From the NCBI RefSeq assembly GCF_003228315.1, contig NZ_CP029693.1:5614501-5678500 (forward strand): DNA of 64,000 bases, read 5' to 3'. The position numbers and the translations under genes were made by a program. Shown piece by piece: positions 25,832 to 33,540 of this stretch. Origin of the DNA: Pseudomonas putida. GTDB lineage: Bacteria > Pseudomonadota > Gammaproteobacteria > Pseudomonadales > Pseudomonadaceae. How positions within the stretch are numbered: the first letter of the stretch is position 1; each line of letters opens with the position of its first letter. The notes beneath the pieces are model-generated. The model saw only the letters and a program-made list of their open reading frames with translations. It did no database searches and was not told the DNA's origin.

Positions 25832-26734
25832 ATGCATCAGATGAATGATCTGCGGCGTATCGACCTTAATCTGCTGGTGATCCTCGACGCCTTGCTCAGC
25901 GAACAGCACGTGACCCGCGCAGCTGAACGCCTGCACCTGAGCCAACCGGCGGTCAGCCATGCCCTGGCGCGGTTGCGCGATCTGCTGGGCGATCCATTGC
26001 TGGTGCGAGCCGGCGCCAGCCTGGTGCCGACTCCGCGAGCGCAGGAGTTGGTGGCGCCACTGACCGAAGCCCTGGCCCAGGTGCAATCGCTGCTGGCGCC
26101 AAACGCCTTTGATCCGACCACCGCCAAACGCACTTTTCGCCTGGCGATGTCCGACTATGGCGCCGCCATCGTCCTGCCGGGGTTGATTCGTCAATTGCGT
26201 CGCGAAGCGCCTGGCATCGATCTGCAGATCAGCCACGCCAGCCGTGAAGGCATGCTCGAAGGCGTGCTCAACGGTGACATCGATGTCGCCGTCGGCGTGT
26301 TTCCGGAAATGCCCAACGAGTTGCGCAGCACGCCGCTGTTCGAAGAGCACTACGCGTGTTTGCTGGACCGCAACACACTCAATGGTGACCTCGATCTGCC
26401 CACTTACCTGAGTCGCCCCCACGTGCTGCTGGAAATGCGCGGCAGCGGCACCCCGGAAATCGAACGCGCATTGACCGCACTGCGTGAGCGCCGCCGAGTG
26501 GCGATCAGCCTGCCGCACTGGAACGTTGCGCCGGATCTCATCAGCGGCACCGACTTGATACTCACCGTCGCATCCCGGGCCCTGCGCGACATTGATGAAT
26601 CATCACTGATCGTTGTCCCGCCACCGTTTCACATTCCCTCGTTCAGCTTTGTGCTGGTGTGGCACAAGCGGCGGGGTGGGGATCAGGCGTTGAATTGGTT
26701 GAACGGGCTGATTGGGGGGAGAGGGGAAGGCTGA
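25832..26734 (+). CDS. LysR family transcriptional regulator
   Basis: A 300-residue regulator: helix-turn-helix at about residues 8-67 (DLRRIDLNLLVILDALLSEQ then RAAERLHLSQPAVSHALARL), effector domain about 95-295. A second ATG at 25841 is equally acceptable as the start. It is divergent from the YdcZ exporter with a short AT-rich intergenic region, the usual arrangement for a regulator and its target. Confidence 0.9.
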   Translation: MHQMNDLRRIDLNLLVILDALLSEQHVTRAAERLHLSQPAVSHALARLRDLLGDPLLVRAGASLVPTPRAQELVAPLTEALAQVQSLLAPNAFDPTTAKRTFRLAMSDYGAAIVLPGLIRQLRREAPGIDLQISHASREGMLEGVLNGDIDVAVGVFPEMPNELRSTPLFEEHYACLLDRNTLNGDLDLPTYLSRPHVLLEMRGSGTPEIERALTALRERRRVAISLPHWNVAPDLISGTDLILTVASRALRDIDESSLIVVPPPFHIPSFSFVLVWHKRRGGDQALNWLNGLIGGRGEG

Positions 26735-26742
26735 ATTGATGA

Positions 26743-27027
26743 TTACCAAAGAGCAGGTGGAAGGCGACGTGTGTGAAAGATTCGAAGAACCTGTAAGCGA
26801 TCTTTACGAACGCGATAGGGAATCAGATAGGGGCGATCGGTCATGACCCATTCCCGGGTGCCGGGTAAACGCCCTTCATGGCCGGTCGCTGGAAAGTGAG
26901 CAAGATGGTCCACGCTGGCGAATACAGCCTGGACGAAATCTGCGGCAGCCTTTGGATTCTCTTTTGCGATGTATGCGGCTTCGTCATCAAGATTTTTCAA
27001 CGCCGTACGTAGCCACTCAACGCGCAT
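26743..27027 (-). CDS. RelE/ParE family toxin
   Basis: A 94-residue basic protein: VEWLRTALKNLDDEAAYIAKENPKAAADF at the N-terminus, FPATGHEGRLPGTREWVM in the centre and VLRIFHTRRLPPALW at the end, the ParE/RelE fold. Toxins of this group block gyrase or cleave mRNA. Its start overlaps the antitoxin stop by 11 bases, so it is translated from the antitoxin message. All usual conserved residues seem present, so the pair may be active. Confidence 0.9.
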   Translation of the reverse strand: MRVEWLRTALKNLDDEAAYIAKENPKAAADFVQAVFASVDHLAHFPATGHEGRLPGTREWVMTDRPYLIPYRVRKDRLQVLRIFHTRRLPPALW

Positions 27028-27256
27028 TGGTTGTCCACTTGTCAGCGATAGCTTTCACTTCATCTGTTGTTGCGAAGTCACCGGCATCGGCTTCTTTCAG
27101 TGCTTTCTGAATCTCTTCTATTTGCCAAGCTTCCCGGGCCAGGTACTCCCGTAACGCATCCACGGCCAAAAATGATTTGCTGCGGCCAGTTGCCTTGGAA
27201 AGGCTGGCGAGGGTATCGGCGATTTCATCGGGTACGCGCAGGGACATGACTGACAT
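27017..27256 (-). CDS. Ribbon-helix-helix (CopG/ParD-like) antitoxin
   Basis: A 79-residue protein: MSVMSLRVPDEIADTLASLS starts a ribbon-helix-helix DNA-binding domain (residues 1-48), followed by a helical toxin-binding tail ending DEVKAIADKWTTNAR. It precedes and overlaps the toxin gene. A 31-bp palindrome just upstream is the likely autoregulatory operator. Confidence 0.9.
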   Translation of the reverse strand: MSVMSLRVPDEIADTLASLSKATGRSKSFLAVDALREYLAREAWQIEEIQKALKEADAGDFATTDEVKAIADKWTTNAR

Positions 27257-27266
27257 GATGATCTCG

Positions 27267-27297
27267 GTGTAGTTGTTTGTAATACAACATACTACAC
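27267..27297. promoter_or_regulatory. Toxin-antitoxin operator palindrome
   Basis: GTGTAGT and ACTACAC form the outer arms of a 31-bp near-palindrome centred on 27282, with TTGTAATACAA inside. It starts 11 bp upstream of the antitoxin ATG and probably overlaps the promoter. Ribbon-helix-helix antitoxins bind such sites to repress their own operon. Confidence 0.6.
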
Positions 27298-27409
27298 CGT
27301 AGTTGCCGGGTAACGGCCAGCCCGTTCGTCTGTCGAGATCTTTCAGTCAACACCCAATAACCTGATATAGACTGGCCACCATTCACCAAACAGTTCAAAA
27401 GGACTTCCC

Positions 27410-28048
27410 ATGACCCCATCGCTGCTAATGGCCGTGCTTGCCTCGGGTTTCATTTATGGCATCACCCCGGGGCCGGGTGTGCTGGCGGTGTTCGGGATTG
27501 GCGCGGCCCATGGGCGGCGGGCGGGGGCCGGGTTTCTCTGCGGGCATTTGCTGGGCGATGTGATCTGGTGCAGCACGGCGCTGGTGGCGATTGTCGGGGC
27601 GCGGGAAATCGGCAGCACCGCGTTCGATGTGCTGGGTGTGCTCAGTGGCCTGTATCTGTTCTGGCTCGGCTGGCGTGCGGTGCGGGCGCGTCGCAGTGGT
27701 GTCGAGGCGCCAGAAGGGCCCGCGCGACAGCCCTTCTGGCATGGCATCCTGTTCGGCCTGACCAATCCCAAGGCATACCCGGTAGCAGTCGCCACCTTCA
27801 CGGCCTTGTTGTCGAGCCGCGCCGAGTTGCTGACCTGGTCGATGCTGCCGTGGCTGATTTTCCTGAGTTTCGTCGGTGGGCTTATCGCCTACGCTATCCT
27901 CATCGGCATTGTCGGGGCGCGACGGGTGCGCACCTTGTATCAACGCCATGAGCTGGCGATTACCCGGTTGTGCGGGGTGATGTTTATCGGTTTCGCCATC
28001 AACGCCCTGGCGCATGCCTTGCCGGGGCTGGTGACGAACAAGGCTTGA
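27410..28048 (+). CDS. LysE family translocator
   Basis: A 212-residue membrane protein with six predicted helices. The N-terminal GFIYGITPGPGVLAVFGIGAAHGRRAG and LFWLGWRAVRARRS are family hallmarks of LysE/RhtB exporters of amino acids and related compounds. AAAAGGAC lies before the ATG at a proper distance. It stands alone; the substrate is unknown. Confidence 0.88.
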   Translation: MTPSLLMAVLASGFIYGITPGPGVLAVFGIGAAHGRRAGAGFLCGHLLGDVIWCSTALVAIVGAREIGSTAFDVLGVLSGLYLFWLGWRAVRARRSGVEAPEGPARQPFWHGILFGLTNPKAYPVAVATFTALLSSRAELLTWSMLPWLIFLSFVGGLIAYAILIGIVGARRVRTLYQRHELAITRLCGVMFIGFAINALAHALPGLVTNKA

Positions 28049-28135
28049 AGCTGATCGCAGGATTGCATCAGTGGCACGGGTTTCGGTCAGGGATGGTTTC
28101 TTATCGCGGTATCGTTCGGACACGCTCTCGGCACC

Positions 28136-29482
28136 ATGACCATCAGTAATTCCGCTCCGTTGGCGAGCTACATCGACCTCTTGCTGGACGCCGTTTGCGC
28201 GGTGGATAAACAAGGCCGTTTCGTTTTTGTCAGCGCCGCCTGCGAGCGCGTTTTCGGTTACAGCCCGGACGAGTTGATCGGTCGCCAGATGATCGACCTG
28301 GTGCACCCGGCCGACCGTCAGCGCACCCTCGATGCCGCGCGGGACATCATGGGCGGCGAGCCCAAGCTCAATTTCGAGAACCGTTACCTGCGCAAGGATG
28401 GCCGGGTGGTGAACATCCTCTGGTCGGCGCGCTGGTCGGAGGTCGATCAGTTACGCATCGCCGTGGCCCGCGACATCACCGAGCGCAAGCAGGCCGAGTC
28501 CCGGCAGGCGGCGCTGTACGCAATTTCCGAAGCGGCCCATGCGGCGGAGGACTTGCTGGCGCTGTTCAAACGCATCCACATGATCATTGGCGAATGGCTG
28601 CCGGCGCTGAATTTTTCCGTGGCGTTGTATGACGAACACTGCGCGGAGCTGAATTTTCCCTATCACGTCGACGATCACGAGCCGCAGCCCGAGCAGCCCG
28701 GCACGATCACCGGGCGCCTGTGTGCCGAGGTGATTCGCACGGGCTTGCCGATCCTGTTGACGCCGGACCAGGACATCCCACCCACGGGTTTCGAAACTTT
28801 GGTTACCGGGCAGAATTCGCCCTGTTGGCTGGGTGTGCCGCTCAATTCGCAAAACGGCACCATCGGCGCGCTGATCGTTAAAAGCATTCCCGGCGGCGAG
28901 CGCTACACCGAGCAGGACAAAGAGCTGCTGCAGTATGTCTGCGCCCAGGTGGCGACGGCGATCGAGCGCAAGCAGTTGCATGCGCGCCTGCAACGCATGG
29001 CCCAGTACGACCAGTTGACCCAGCTGCCCAACCGCGAATTGCTGCGTGACCGGCTCAAGGCTGCACTGGAGTCGGCCCGCGAGGAGTGTGGGCGCATGGC
29101 GCTGCTGTATGTCGACCTCGACCGCTTCAAGCAGGTCAACGATACCCACGGTCATGCAGTGGGCGACATGTTGCTGCAAACCGTCGCCAATCGGCTCAAG
29201 GGTTGCGTACGGGAAACCGACACGGTGGCGCGTATCGGCGGCGACGAGTTCGTGGTGTTGTTGCACAGCATCCACGCCTCGGGCGATGCCGACACCGTGG
29301 CCGGAAAGATCCGTCAGGTCCTGGCCCAGCCGTTGCGCCTGGATGGGCACAACCTGCACATCCAGCCCAGCATTGGCGTGGCGCAATACCCGGAAAACGG
29401 CACGGAAGAAAAGCAGCTGTTCAGGCACGCCGACGAGGCCATGTATACCGCCAAGCGCGCGCATCACTTGCGGCTGGTCTGA
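28136..29482 (+). CDS. Diguanylate cyclase, PAS-GAF-GGDEF
   Basis: A 448-residue cytoplasmic signalling protein. It has a PAS domain (about residues 8-120, FVSAACERVFGYSPDELIGRQM), a GAF domain (about 125-275) and a GGDEF domain (about 285-445). The active site is an intact GGDEF starting at residue 368, preceded at the standard 5-residue distance by the inhibitory RxxD site (RETD), so it should make cyclic di-GMP and be subject to product inhibition. No membrane helices and no EAL domain are seen. No clear ribosome-binding site precedes the ATG. Confidence 0.92.
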   Translation: MTISNSAPLASYIDLLLDAVCAVDKQGRFVFVSAACERVFGYSPDELIGRQMIDLVHPADRQRTLDAARDIMGGEPKLNFENRYLRKDGRVVNILWSARWSEVDQLRIAVARDITERKQAESRQAALYAISEAAHAAEDLLALFKRIHMIIGEWLPALNFSVALYDEHCAELNFPYHVDDHEPQPEQPGTITGRLCAEVIRTGLPILLTPDQDIPPTGFETLVTGQNSPCWLGVPLNSQNGTIGALIVKSIPGGERYTEQDKELLQYVCAQVATAIERKQLHARLQRMAQYDQLTQLPNRELLRDRLKAALESAREECGRMALLYVDLDRFKQVNDTHGHAVGDMLLQTVANRLKGCVRETDTVARIGGDEFVVLLHSIHASGDADTVAGKIRQVLAQPLRLDGHNLHIQPSIGVAQYPENGTEEKQLFRHADEAMYTAKRAHHLRLV

Positions 29483-29536
29483 GTGCCGGCTGCCGTTCGT
29501 CGCACTGTCGGCGCAATTTTCTAAACCTTTTGGGAC

Positions 29537-29557
29537 GCATAAATTCAGAATCTATGC
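29537..29557. promoter_or_regulatory. Near-perfect 21-bp palindrome upstream of the KGG gene
   Basis: GCATAAATTC and GAATCTATGC are complementary in 9 of 10 positions around a single base. It lies 43 bp before the KGG micro-protein start and could be an operator or a leader hairpin. No binder is identified. Confidence 0.35.
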
Positions 29558-29599
29558 GGGCGCAAGTTCGCCAAGATCATTACCAAGAGGTAGAGAATC

Positions 29600-29764
29600 A
29601 TGCCTAACTCAAGAAACTCGCACTCGGATCACATGGCCAACGATCGAACCAAGACGACTGAAGCGGGTCGCAAAGGTGGGAAAACCACCACCACGACTGT
29701 CGACAAAGAGCCAAAACCCGATATGAGCCGTAAAGGTGGACAGGGCGGGCAAAAATCCCGCTAG
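29600..29764 (+). CDS. KGG-motif small stress-type protein (YciG-like)
   Basis: A 54-residue, highly hydrophilic protein, MPNSRNSHSDHMANDRTKTT followed by EAGRKGGKTTTT and DMSRKGGQGGQKSR. The two (S/G)RKGG repeats identify the KGG family, small general-stress proteins related to YciG and seed-type LEA proteins. GAGG and AGAGAAT precede the ATG. It is followed 72 bp later by the DUF4142 gene, another frequent stress-regulon member. Confidence 0.85.
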   Translation: MPNSRNSHSDHMANDRTKTTEAGRKGGKTTTTTVDKEPKPDMSRKGGQGGQKSR

Positions 29765-29836
29765 TGGATGCAGGTGGTTTTGATTGAGAAGCGGGGGCGA
29801 AAGCTCCCGTTTGAATTGTTAAAGGAGGGCGCGACC

Positions 29837-30340
29837 ATGAACCCTGTGGCCACCCGTTTTCGCAACAGCGTTTTTGTCACTGTGTTGGGGTTGTGCGCTG
29901 GCAGCGCTTTCGCCCAGACCCCTGTTGAATTCATCAATGATGCCTCGGTGCAGGGTGTCGCCGAAATTGAAGCCAGTCGCCTGGCGCACCAGAAGTCCGA
30001 ATCCAAAGAGGTCAAGGATTACACCATCATGGTGATCAATGACCGCACCACCGCCAATCAGCATCTGGCGAAGATCGCCAAGCAGCTGGATCTGCCGGTG
30101 GCTCCCCGCGAAGAGGTGGTGGACAAGGCCAAGGCCTTGATGCCTGAAGTCATGGACGGCACCAGTTTCGATGAGGCTTACGCGGCCAATCAGGTGAAAA
30201 CCACCGAGCAAGCCATCGAACAGCTTGAGCAAACCGCGCAGACCACCGACGTGCCCGAGATCAAGGCATTCGCCGAGGAAACCCTGCCCAAGCTGCAGAC
30301 TCACTTGCAAATGGCCAAGGCGTTGCAGGCCAGTCGCTAG
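29837..30340 (+). CDS. DUF4142 family exported protein
   Basis: A 167-residue protein with a signal peptide (cleavage near residue 26, AFA-QTP) and a four-helix ferritin-like DUF4142 domain: INDASVQGVAEIEASRLAHQ, EVKDYTIMVINDRTTANQHL and FDEAYAANQVKTTEQAIEQL. Function in the periplasm is unknown; the family often occurs with stress genes. AAAGGAGG provides a very strong ribosome-binding site 7 bp before the ATG at 29837. Confidence 0.88.
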   Translation: MNPVATRFRNSVFVTVLGLCAGSAFAQTPVEFINDASVQGVAEIEASRLAHQKSESKEVKDYTIMVINDRTTANQHLAKIAKQLDLPVAPREEVVDKAKALMPEVMDGTSFDEAYAANQVKTTEQAIEQLEQTAQTTDVPEIKAFAEETLPKLQTHLQMAKALQASR

Positions 30341-30349
30341 CCCTTTGCG

Positions 30350-30378
30350 TGCGCGGGTGAGTCCGGCTCACCCGCGCA
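30350..30378. terminator. Convergent stem-loop between DUF4142 and iron-permease-like genes
   Basis: TGCGCGGGTGAG and CTCACCCGCGCA are exact complements around a 5-bp loop, placed between two convergent stops. There is no strong T-run on either side, so termination strength is uncertain. Confidence 0.55.
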
Positions 30379-30385
30379 TACATCC

Positions 30386-30796
30386 TCAGCAATCATTCAG
30401 GCCGTGCTTGCCTTTTTCTTCGACGACGGTGCCGTCGATGGAGACGGTCTGGCCTTCGCCCAGGCTGCGGTAGTGCTTGCGCAGTGCTTCCAGTTCCTTG
30501 AGATCCAGAGCCTCGAGCCCCAGCATCGCGTTCTGCGCTTCCTTCGTCACCCGCAGCAATTCATCGACTTTCAAATGCAGGATGTCAGTGTCGCGGTTCT
30601 GTGTGTTCTGGATCAGGAACACCATGAGGAAGGTGATGATGGTGGTCGAGGTGTTGATGATCAGTTGCCAGGTGTCGTTGAAACCAAAAATCGGCCCGCT
30701 CAGCCCCCACAGGAAAATCAGGATGATCGCCCCCAGGAACGTCCCTGGACTGCCAGTCCACAGGGCAAGTTTTTGTGCGATTTTTGCGAATTTCAT
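30386..30796 (-). CDS. Low-affinity iron permease family protein
   Basis: A 136-residue protein with two membrane helices (about residues 21-40 and 48-66) and the family text TGSPGTFLGAIILIFLWGLSGP, FNDTWQLIINTSTTIITFLMVFLIQNTQNRDT. The remainder is a cytoplasmic helical tail. The family name comes from fungal Fet4; transport by the bacterial members is unproved. The start at 30796 gives the standard N-terminus. Confidence 0.87.
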   Translation of the reverse strand: MKFAKIAQKLALWTGSPGTFLGAIILIFLWGLSGPIFGFNDTWQLIINTSTTIITFLMVFLIQNTQNRDTDILHLKVDELLRVTKEAQNAMLGLEALDLKELEALRKHYRSLGEGQTVSIDGTVVEEKGKHGLNDC

Positions 30797-30926
30797 GGCC
30801 GTGTTCCTTAAGTGAAGGCACCTGAATTTCAGACAGTGACGGCGAGCTGAAAATTCTGCTTTTCTCTGGAAAAGCACGCCTCGGCCATGGGGTAAGATGC
30901 TTGCGCATCCACGACAGGAGAACGCC

Positions 30927-31697
30927 ATGAGCTGGTCCGCCAAGCAATACGTCGCTTTTGAAGATGAACGCACCCGTCCCGCCCGTGACCTGTTGGCGGC
31001 GATTCCCGCTGGGGAAATACGCTCGGCCGTCGACATCGGCTGCGGTCCGGGTAACTCCACCGAATTGCTGGTGGAGCGCTTTGCCGGTGCCTCGGTGCGT
31101 GGGTTGGACAGTTCGGCCGACATGATCGAGGCGGCCCGCAAGCGCTTGCCGCAGGTGCAGTTCGATATCGCCGACATCGACACCTGGAATGATCAGGGGC
31201 CGTTCGATGTGATCTTCGCCAACGCCGTGTTGCAGTGGGTGCCCGATCACGCCACGTTGCTGCCTTCGCTGGTGAGCAAGCTTGAACCCGATGGCAGCCT
31301 GGCGATCCAGATGCCGGACAACCTCAATGAGCCTTCGCACCGGTTGATGCGTGAAGTGGCTGCTGATGGTCCATGGGCCAGTAAGCTCGCAGGCGCTGCC
31401 GGCCAGCGAACCGAGATGGAAAGCGCCAGCGGTTACTACTCGATCCTCAAGGCCTGTTGTTCTCGCGTCGATGTGTGGCGCACCACTTACCATCATCCGT
31501 TGGCCGGTGGTGCCTCGGGTGTGGTCGAGTGGTTCAAGGGCAGCGGCCTGCGGCCGTTTCTCGAACCGCTGGATGAGGTGGAGCGGGCGCAGTACCTGAA
31601 GCAGTATCTGGCGGCCATCGAAAAAGCCTATCCGGCGTTGCCTGATGGATCGGTGTTATTGCCGTTTCCGCGGTTGTTTCTGGTGGCGACGCGTTGA
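30927..31697 (+). CDS. tam: Trans-aconitate 2-methyltransferase
   Basis: A 256-residue SAM-dependent methyltransferase. Motif I is VDIGCGPGNSTELLVERF near residues 36-53, followed by VRGLDSSADMIEAARKRLP and FDVIFANAVLQWVPDH, as in E. coli Tam. The enzyme methylates trans-aconitate, an inhibitor of aconitase formed spontaneously from cis-aconitate. CAGGAG lies before the ATG. It ends at a strong hairpin terminator. Confidence 0.9.
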   Translation: MSWSAKQYVAFEDERTRPARDLLAAIPAGEIRSAVDIGCGPGNSTELLVERFAGASVRGLDSSADMIEAARKRLPQVQFDIADIDTWNDQGPFDVIFANAVLQWVPDHATLLPSLVSKLEPDGSLAIQMPDNLNEPSHRLMREVAADGPWASKLAGAAGQRTEMESASGYYSILKACCSRVDVWRTTYHHPLAGGASGVVEWFKGSGLRPFLEPLDEVERAQYLKQYLAAIEKAYPALPDGSVLLPFPRLFLVATR

Positions 31698-31702
31698 TGT
31701 GC

Positions 31703-31740
31703 AAAAGGGGCGGATGACAATCGTGTCATCCGCCCCTTTT
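31703..31740. terminator. Bidirectional rho-independent terminator
   Basis: AAAAGGGGCGGATGACA and its exact complement surround ATCG, with an A-run on one side and a T-run on the other. It serves both tam and the convergent methyltransferase gene. Confidence 0.9.
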
Positions 31741-31760
31741 CTTCGAGCTTCAGGAAATCC

Positions 31761-32489
31761 TCAGCGGTGAACGCTGACCAACATCATCATCGGCCGCTCC
31801 CGCTCTTCGGCCAGTGCCGGCAGGGCCGTCACTTGTGCATCCGTCGGCCCCCATTCATTGACATGCCGGATGCTGAAACCGGCGGCAATCAGGGTGTTGA
31901 GCAAGGTACCGATCGTGCGGTGCTGCTTGATCACGCCGTCCGCCAGCCAGTTGGTCACACGTTCGCCTTGCAGTTGATAGCTATCGACGGGCCAGCTCTT
32001 GCGACCGTCGGCATCGGTGATCCAGCCGGGGTTGCGCGGTGCCATGAAGATGGGGTGTTCGATGGAGAACACAAAGTGCGAACCGGGCTTGAGGGCGGTG
32101 TAAATATTGGCGAATAGACCCGCCAAATCCTTGATGTAGTGCAGGGCCAGGGAACTGTAGGCCAGATCGAAACTGGCGGCTGGCAGGTCGAGATGTTCCA
32201 GGTCGGCGCGTTCGTAGCGGATGTTGCTGTTGGGTGTTGTGCTGCGCGCCTTATCGAGCATTTTTTCCGACACGTCCAGGCCGAGCACGCTTTGGGCGCC
32301 TTGTTCACTGGCCCAGCGGCAAAACCAACCATAGCCGCAGCCGAGGTCCACGACCTTCAAGCCTTGCATGGGCGGTAGCATGGCCTTCAGTGCGGGCCAT
32401 TCCGGTGCGGCATCAAGGCCATTGATGGAACGGGCCATCTGGCTGTAGCCGTGGAAGAAGTTGGAGTCGTCGTAGATATTTTGGGTCAT
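31761..32489 (-). CDS. Class I SAM-dependent methyltransferase
   Basis: A 242-residue protein starting MTQNIYDDSNFFHGYSQMAR. Motif I is VVDLGCGYGWFCRWASEQGA (about residues 46-65), motif II region VLGLDVSEKMLDKAR, then LAYSSLALHYIKDL. The substrate is unknown; the overall text resembles small-molecule methyltransferases. Its ATG overlaps the stop of the truncated hicB gene (ATGA), so its translation now depends on that upstream frame. In many genomes it has its own promoter, which cannot be judged here. Confidence 0.88.
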   Translation of the reverse strand: MTQNIYDDSNFFHGYSQMARSINGLDAAPEWPALKAMLPPMQGLKVVDLGCGYGWFCRWASEQGAQSVLGLDVSEKMLDKARSTTPNSNIRYERADLEHLDLPAASFDLAYSSLALHYIKDLAGLFANIYTALKPGSHFVFSIEHPIFMAPRNPGWITDADGRKSWPVDSYQLQGERVTNWLADGVIKQHRTIGTLLNTLIAAGFSIRHVNEWGPTDAQVTALPALAEERERPMMMLVSVHR

Positions 32490-32770
32490 GTTCTGGGCGC
32501 TCCGTTGAAATCGTTTGTATCCATATCGATTGTTGCCCATATGCAGCCTGCGTACTTTGAACTTGCTGCATGCAGAGAAACGTCATTGGCTGGCGGGATG
32601 GGAGCGCCATCCTCTATAAGAATCTCCAAGTGCCCCTCAATGGCTTCGCGAGCCATGACTATCACGTCGTCCAGGTTCTCAGCGGCGGAAAAACAACCTG
32701 GCAAGTCGGGGACTTCCACGCCCCATGCGTGTTGGGCGTCTCCCTTTGAAATCGCTATTGGGTAAAGCAT
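32486..32770 (-). pseudogene. Truncated HicB-type antitoxin
   Basis: A 94-residue frame starting MLYPIAISKGDAQHAWGVEV, then PDLPGCFSAAENLDD and MAREAIEGHLEILIEDGAPI, the complete N-terminal HicB RNase-H-like domain. Full HicB proteins of this type continue with a DNA-binding C-terminal domain of about 40 residues, but here the frame ends after SKYAGCIWATIDMDTND at NGAPRT and runs into the methyltransferase gene. No hicA toxin gene is found on either side. I read it as a remnant of a lost hicAB pair; it could still be translated. Confidence 0.75.
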
Positions 32771-32816
32771 CTTTGCGTCCTCCATGGACATGGTTGCCAG
32801 TTCTATTAAATACAAA

Positions 32817-32836
32817 GGGCGCCTTGACGGGCGCCC
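32817..32836 (-). terminator. Stem-loop after the small unknown gene
   Basis: GGGCGCC, a TTGAC loop and GGCGCCC; read leftward the stem is followed by CTTTGTATTT, a weak T-rich tail. It lies 10 bp beyond the stop of the gene at 32846-33115. Confidence 0.6.
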
Positions 32837-32845
32837 ATTGGGGCA

Positions 32846-33115
32846 TCACGACGGTTCTGCATCCATGCGTCGAGCAATAACGTCCAAAACATCGCAGCCA
32901 TCGCGCAGCGGAATGCAGCAGAGCAATGCAAAGTCGCTGAGGATGACCGAGTCAGTGGTGATATCACCCCGCATCGCGAGATTTTCTAGGATCTGCGTCA
33001 CGGCCCGAATTCTGTAACTGGCCGTGCTGAGCAGGGAGTGGAGGGGTTGTGTGGTATTCACAAAAAGCGAGGGGAGATCGTCGGCGTTACTGGTTAAGGC
33101 CATGAACTCTTGCAT
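32846..33115 (-). CDS. Small protein of unknown function (89 residues)
   Basis: The protein begins MQEFMALTSNADDLPSLFVN and continues with TTQPLHSLLSTASYRIRAVT and a predicted helical C-terminal half rich in Leu, Ile and Asp, without signal peptide. The style resembles the DUF3077/DUF6124 small proteins common in Pseudomonas, but I cannot confirm the family. The start at 33115 is supported by GTGGAGC 9-15 bases upstream; longer extension would run into the structured leader. A stem-loop follows the stop. Confidence 0.6.
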   Translation of the reverse strand: MQEFMALTSNADDLPSLFVNTTQPLHSLLSTASYRIRAVTQILENLAMRGDITTDSVILSDFALLCCIPLRDGCDVLDVIARRMDAEPS

Positions 33116-33420
33116 GAGTAAAGCTCCACTTAGTTGAGGTTTACCAGCCAATCGTCGCCAAACGAAAGGGTGGCAACTGTACGCAGGTTGGCGAACCGGA
33201 GTGGAAGCCGGCAGATCTTGAGATCTCCCGCGTACAGTTGCCATAAAACGACAACTTTACAGATGCAAAAACGCCTGCAAGCAAGCCAGTGCGCTTTTGC
33301 ATTCCACTTCAGGTCGCCAAACCCGACACGCCAATTTGGCGCGCTGGGACTATAGGCCTCGTGGCAAAAGCGCAGCAATGCGGGAGTTTACGGACAATTC
33401 CCAGATTATTGTAGGACGTT
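33116..33420 (-). other. Structured leader region with several inverted repeats
   Basis: No gene is supported here. Read leftward, the RNA could form at least three hairpins: CGCCAA-A-TTGGCG near 33329-33341; TGCAAAAGCGC paired with GCGTTTTTGCA near 33260-33300; and GGCAACTGTACGC paired with an exact copy of its complement about 46 bp away (33172-33243). An 82-residue frame (33130-33378) crosses the whole region but lacks a good start site. The density of pairing suggests a regulatory RNA or 5' leader of the small gene at 32846. Confidence 0.5.
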
Positions 33421-33472
33421 GCCTTATTTAGAAATTGCTTCGGCAAGATCCAGAGATTCACTAAATTCCGCC

Positions 33473-33530
33473 CACAAAAAAACCGGCCATCAAGGCCGGT
33501 TTTTTCTTTACCTGCATCTCCCGTCAAAAA
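33473..33530. repeat. 58-bp direct repeat, copy A, containing a terminator
   Basis: It matches copy B at 35321-35378 in 57 of 58 positions. Each copy includes the hairpin AACCGGCC-ATCA-AGGCCGGTT flanked by A and T runs. Copy A follows the Fic gene stop, copy B follows tRNA-Gly, so the Fic module lies between duplicated terminators. Confidence 0.9.
33478..33506. terminator. Bidirectional terminator downstream of the Fic gene
   Basis: The stem ACCGGCC/GGCCGGT with A-run on the left and T-run on the right terminates on both strands. It ends the leftward Fic transcript 35 bp after its stop. Confidence 0.88.
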
Positions 33531-33540
33531 CCGTCGAAAA

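Noticed and set aside
33172..33243. Retron-like msr-msd element
   Set aside because: The long inverted repeat recalls an msd, but there is no reverse transcriptase gene anywhere in the window.
33130..33378. 82-residue leftward frame as a real gene
   Set aside because: No convincing start site, and the DNA is explained better by RNA hairpins. Kept as an alternative in the findings.
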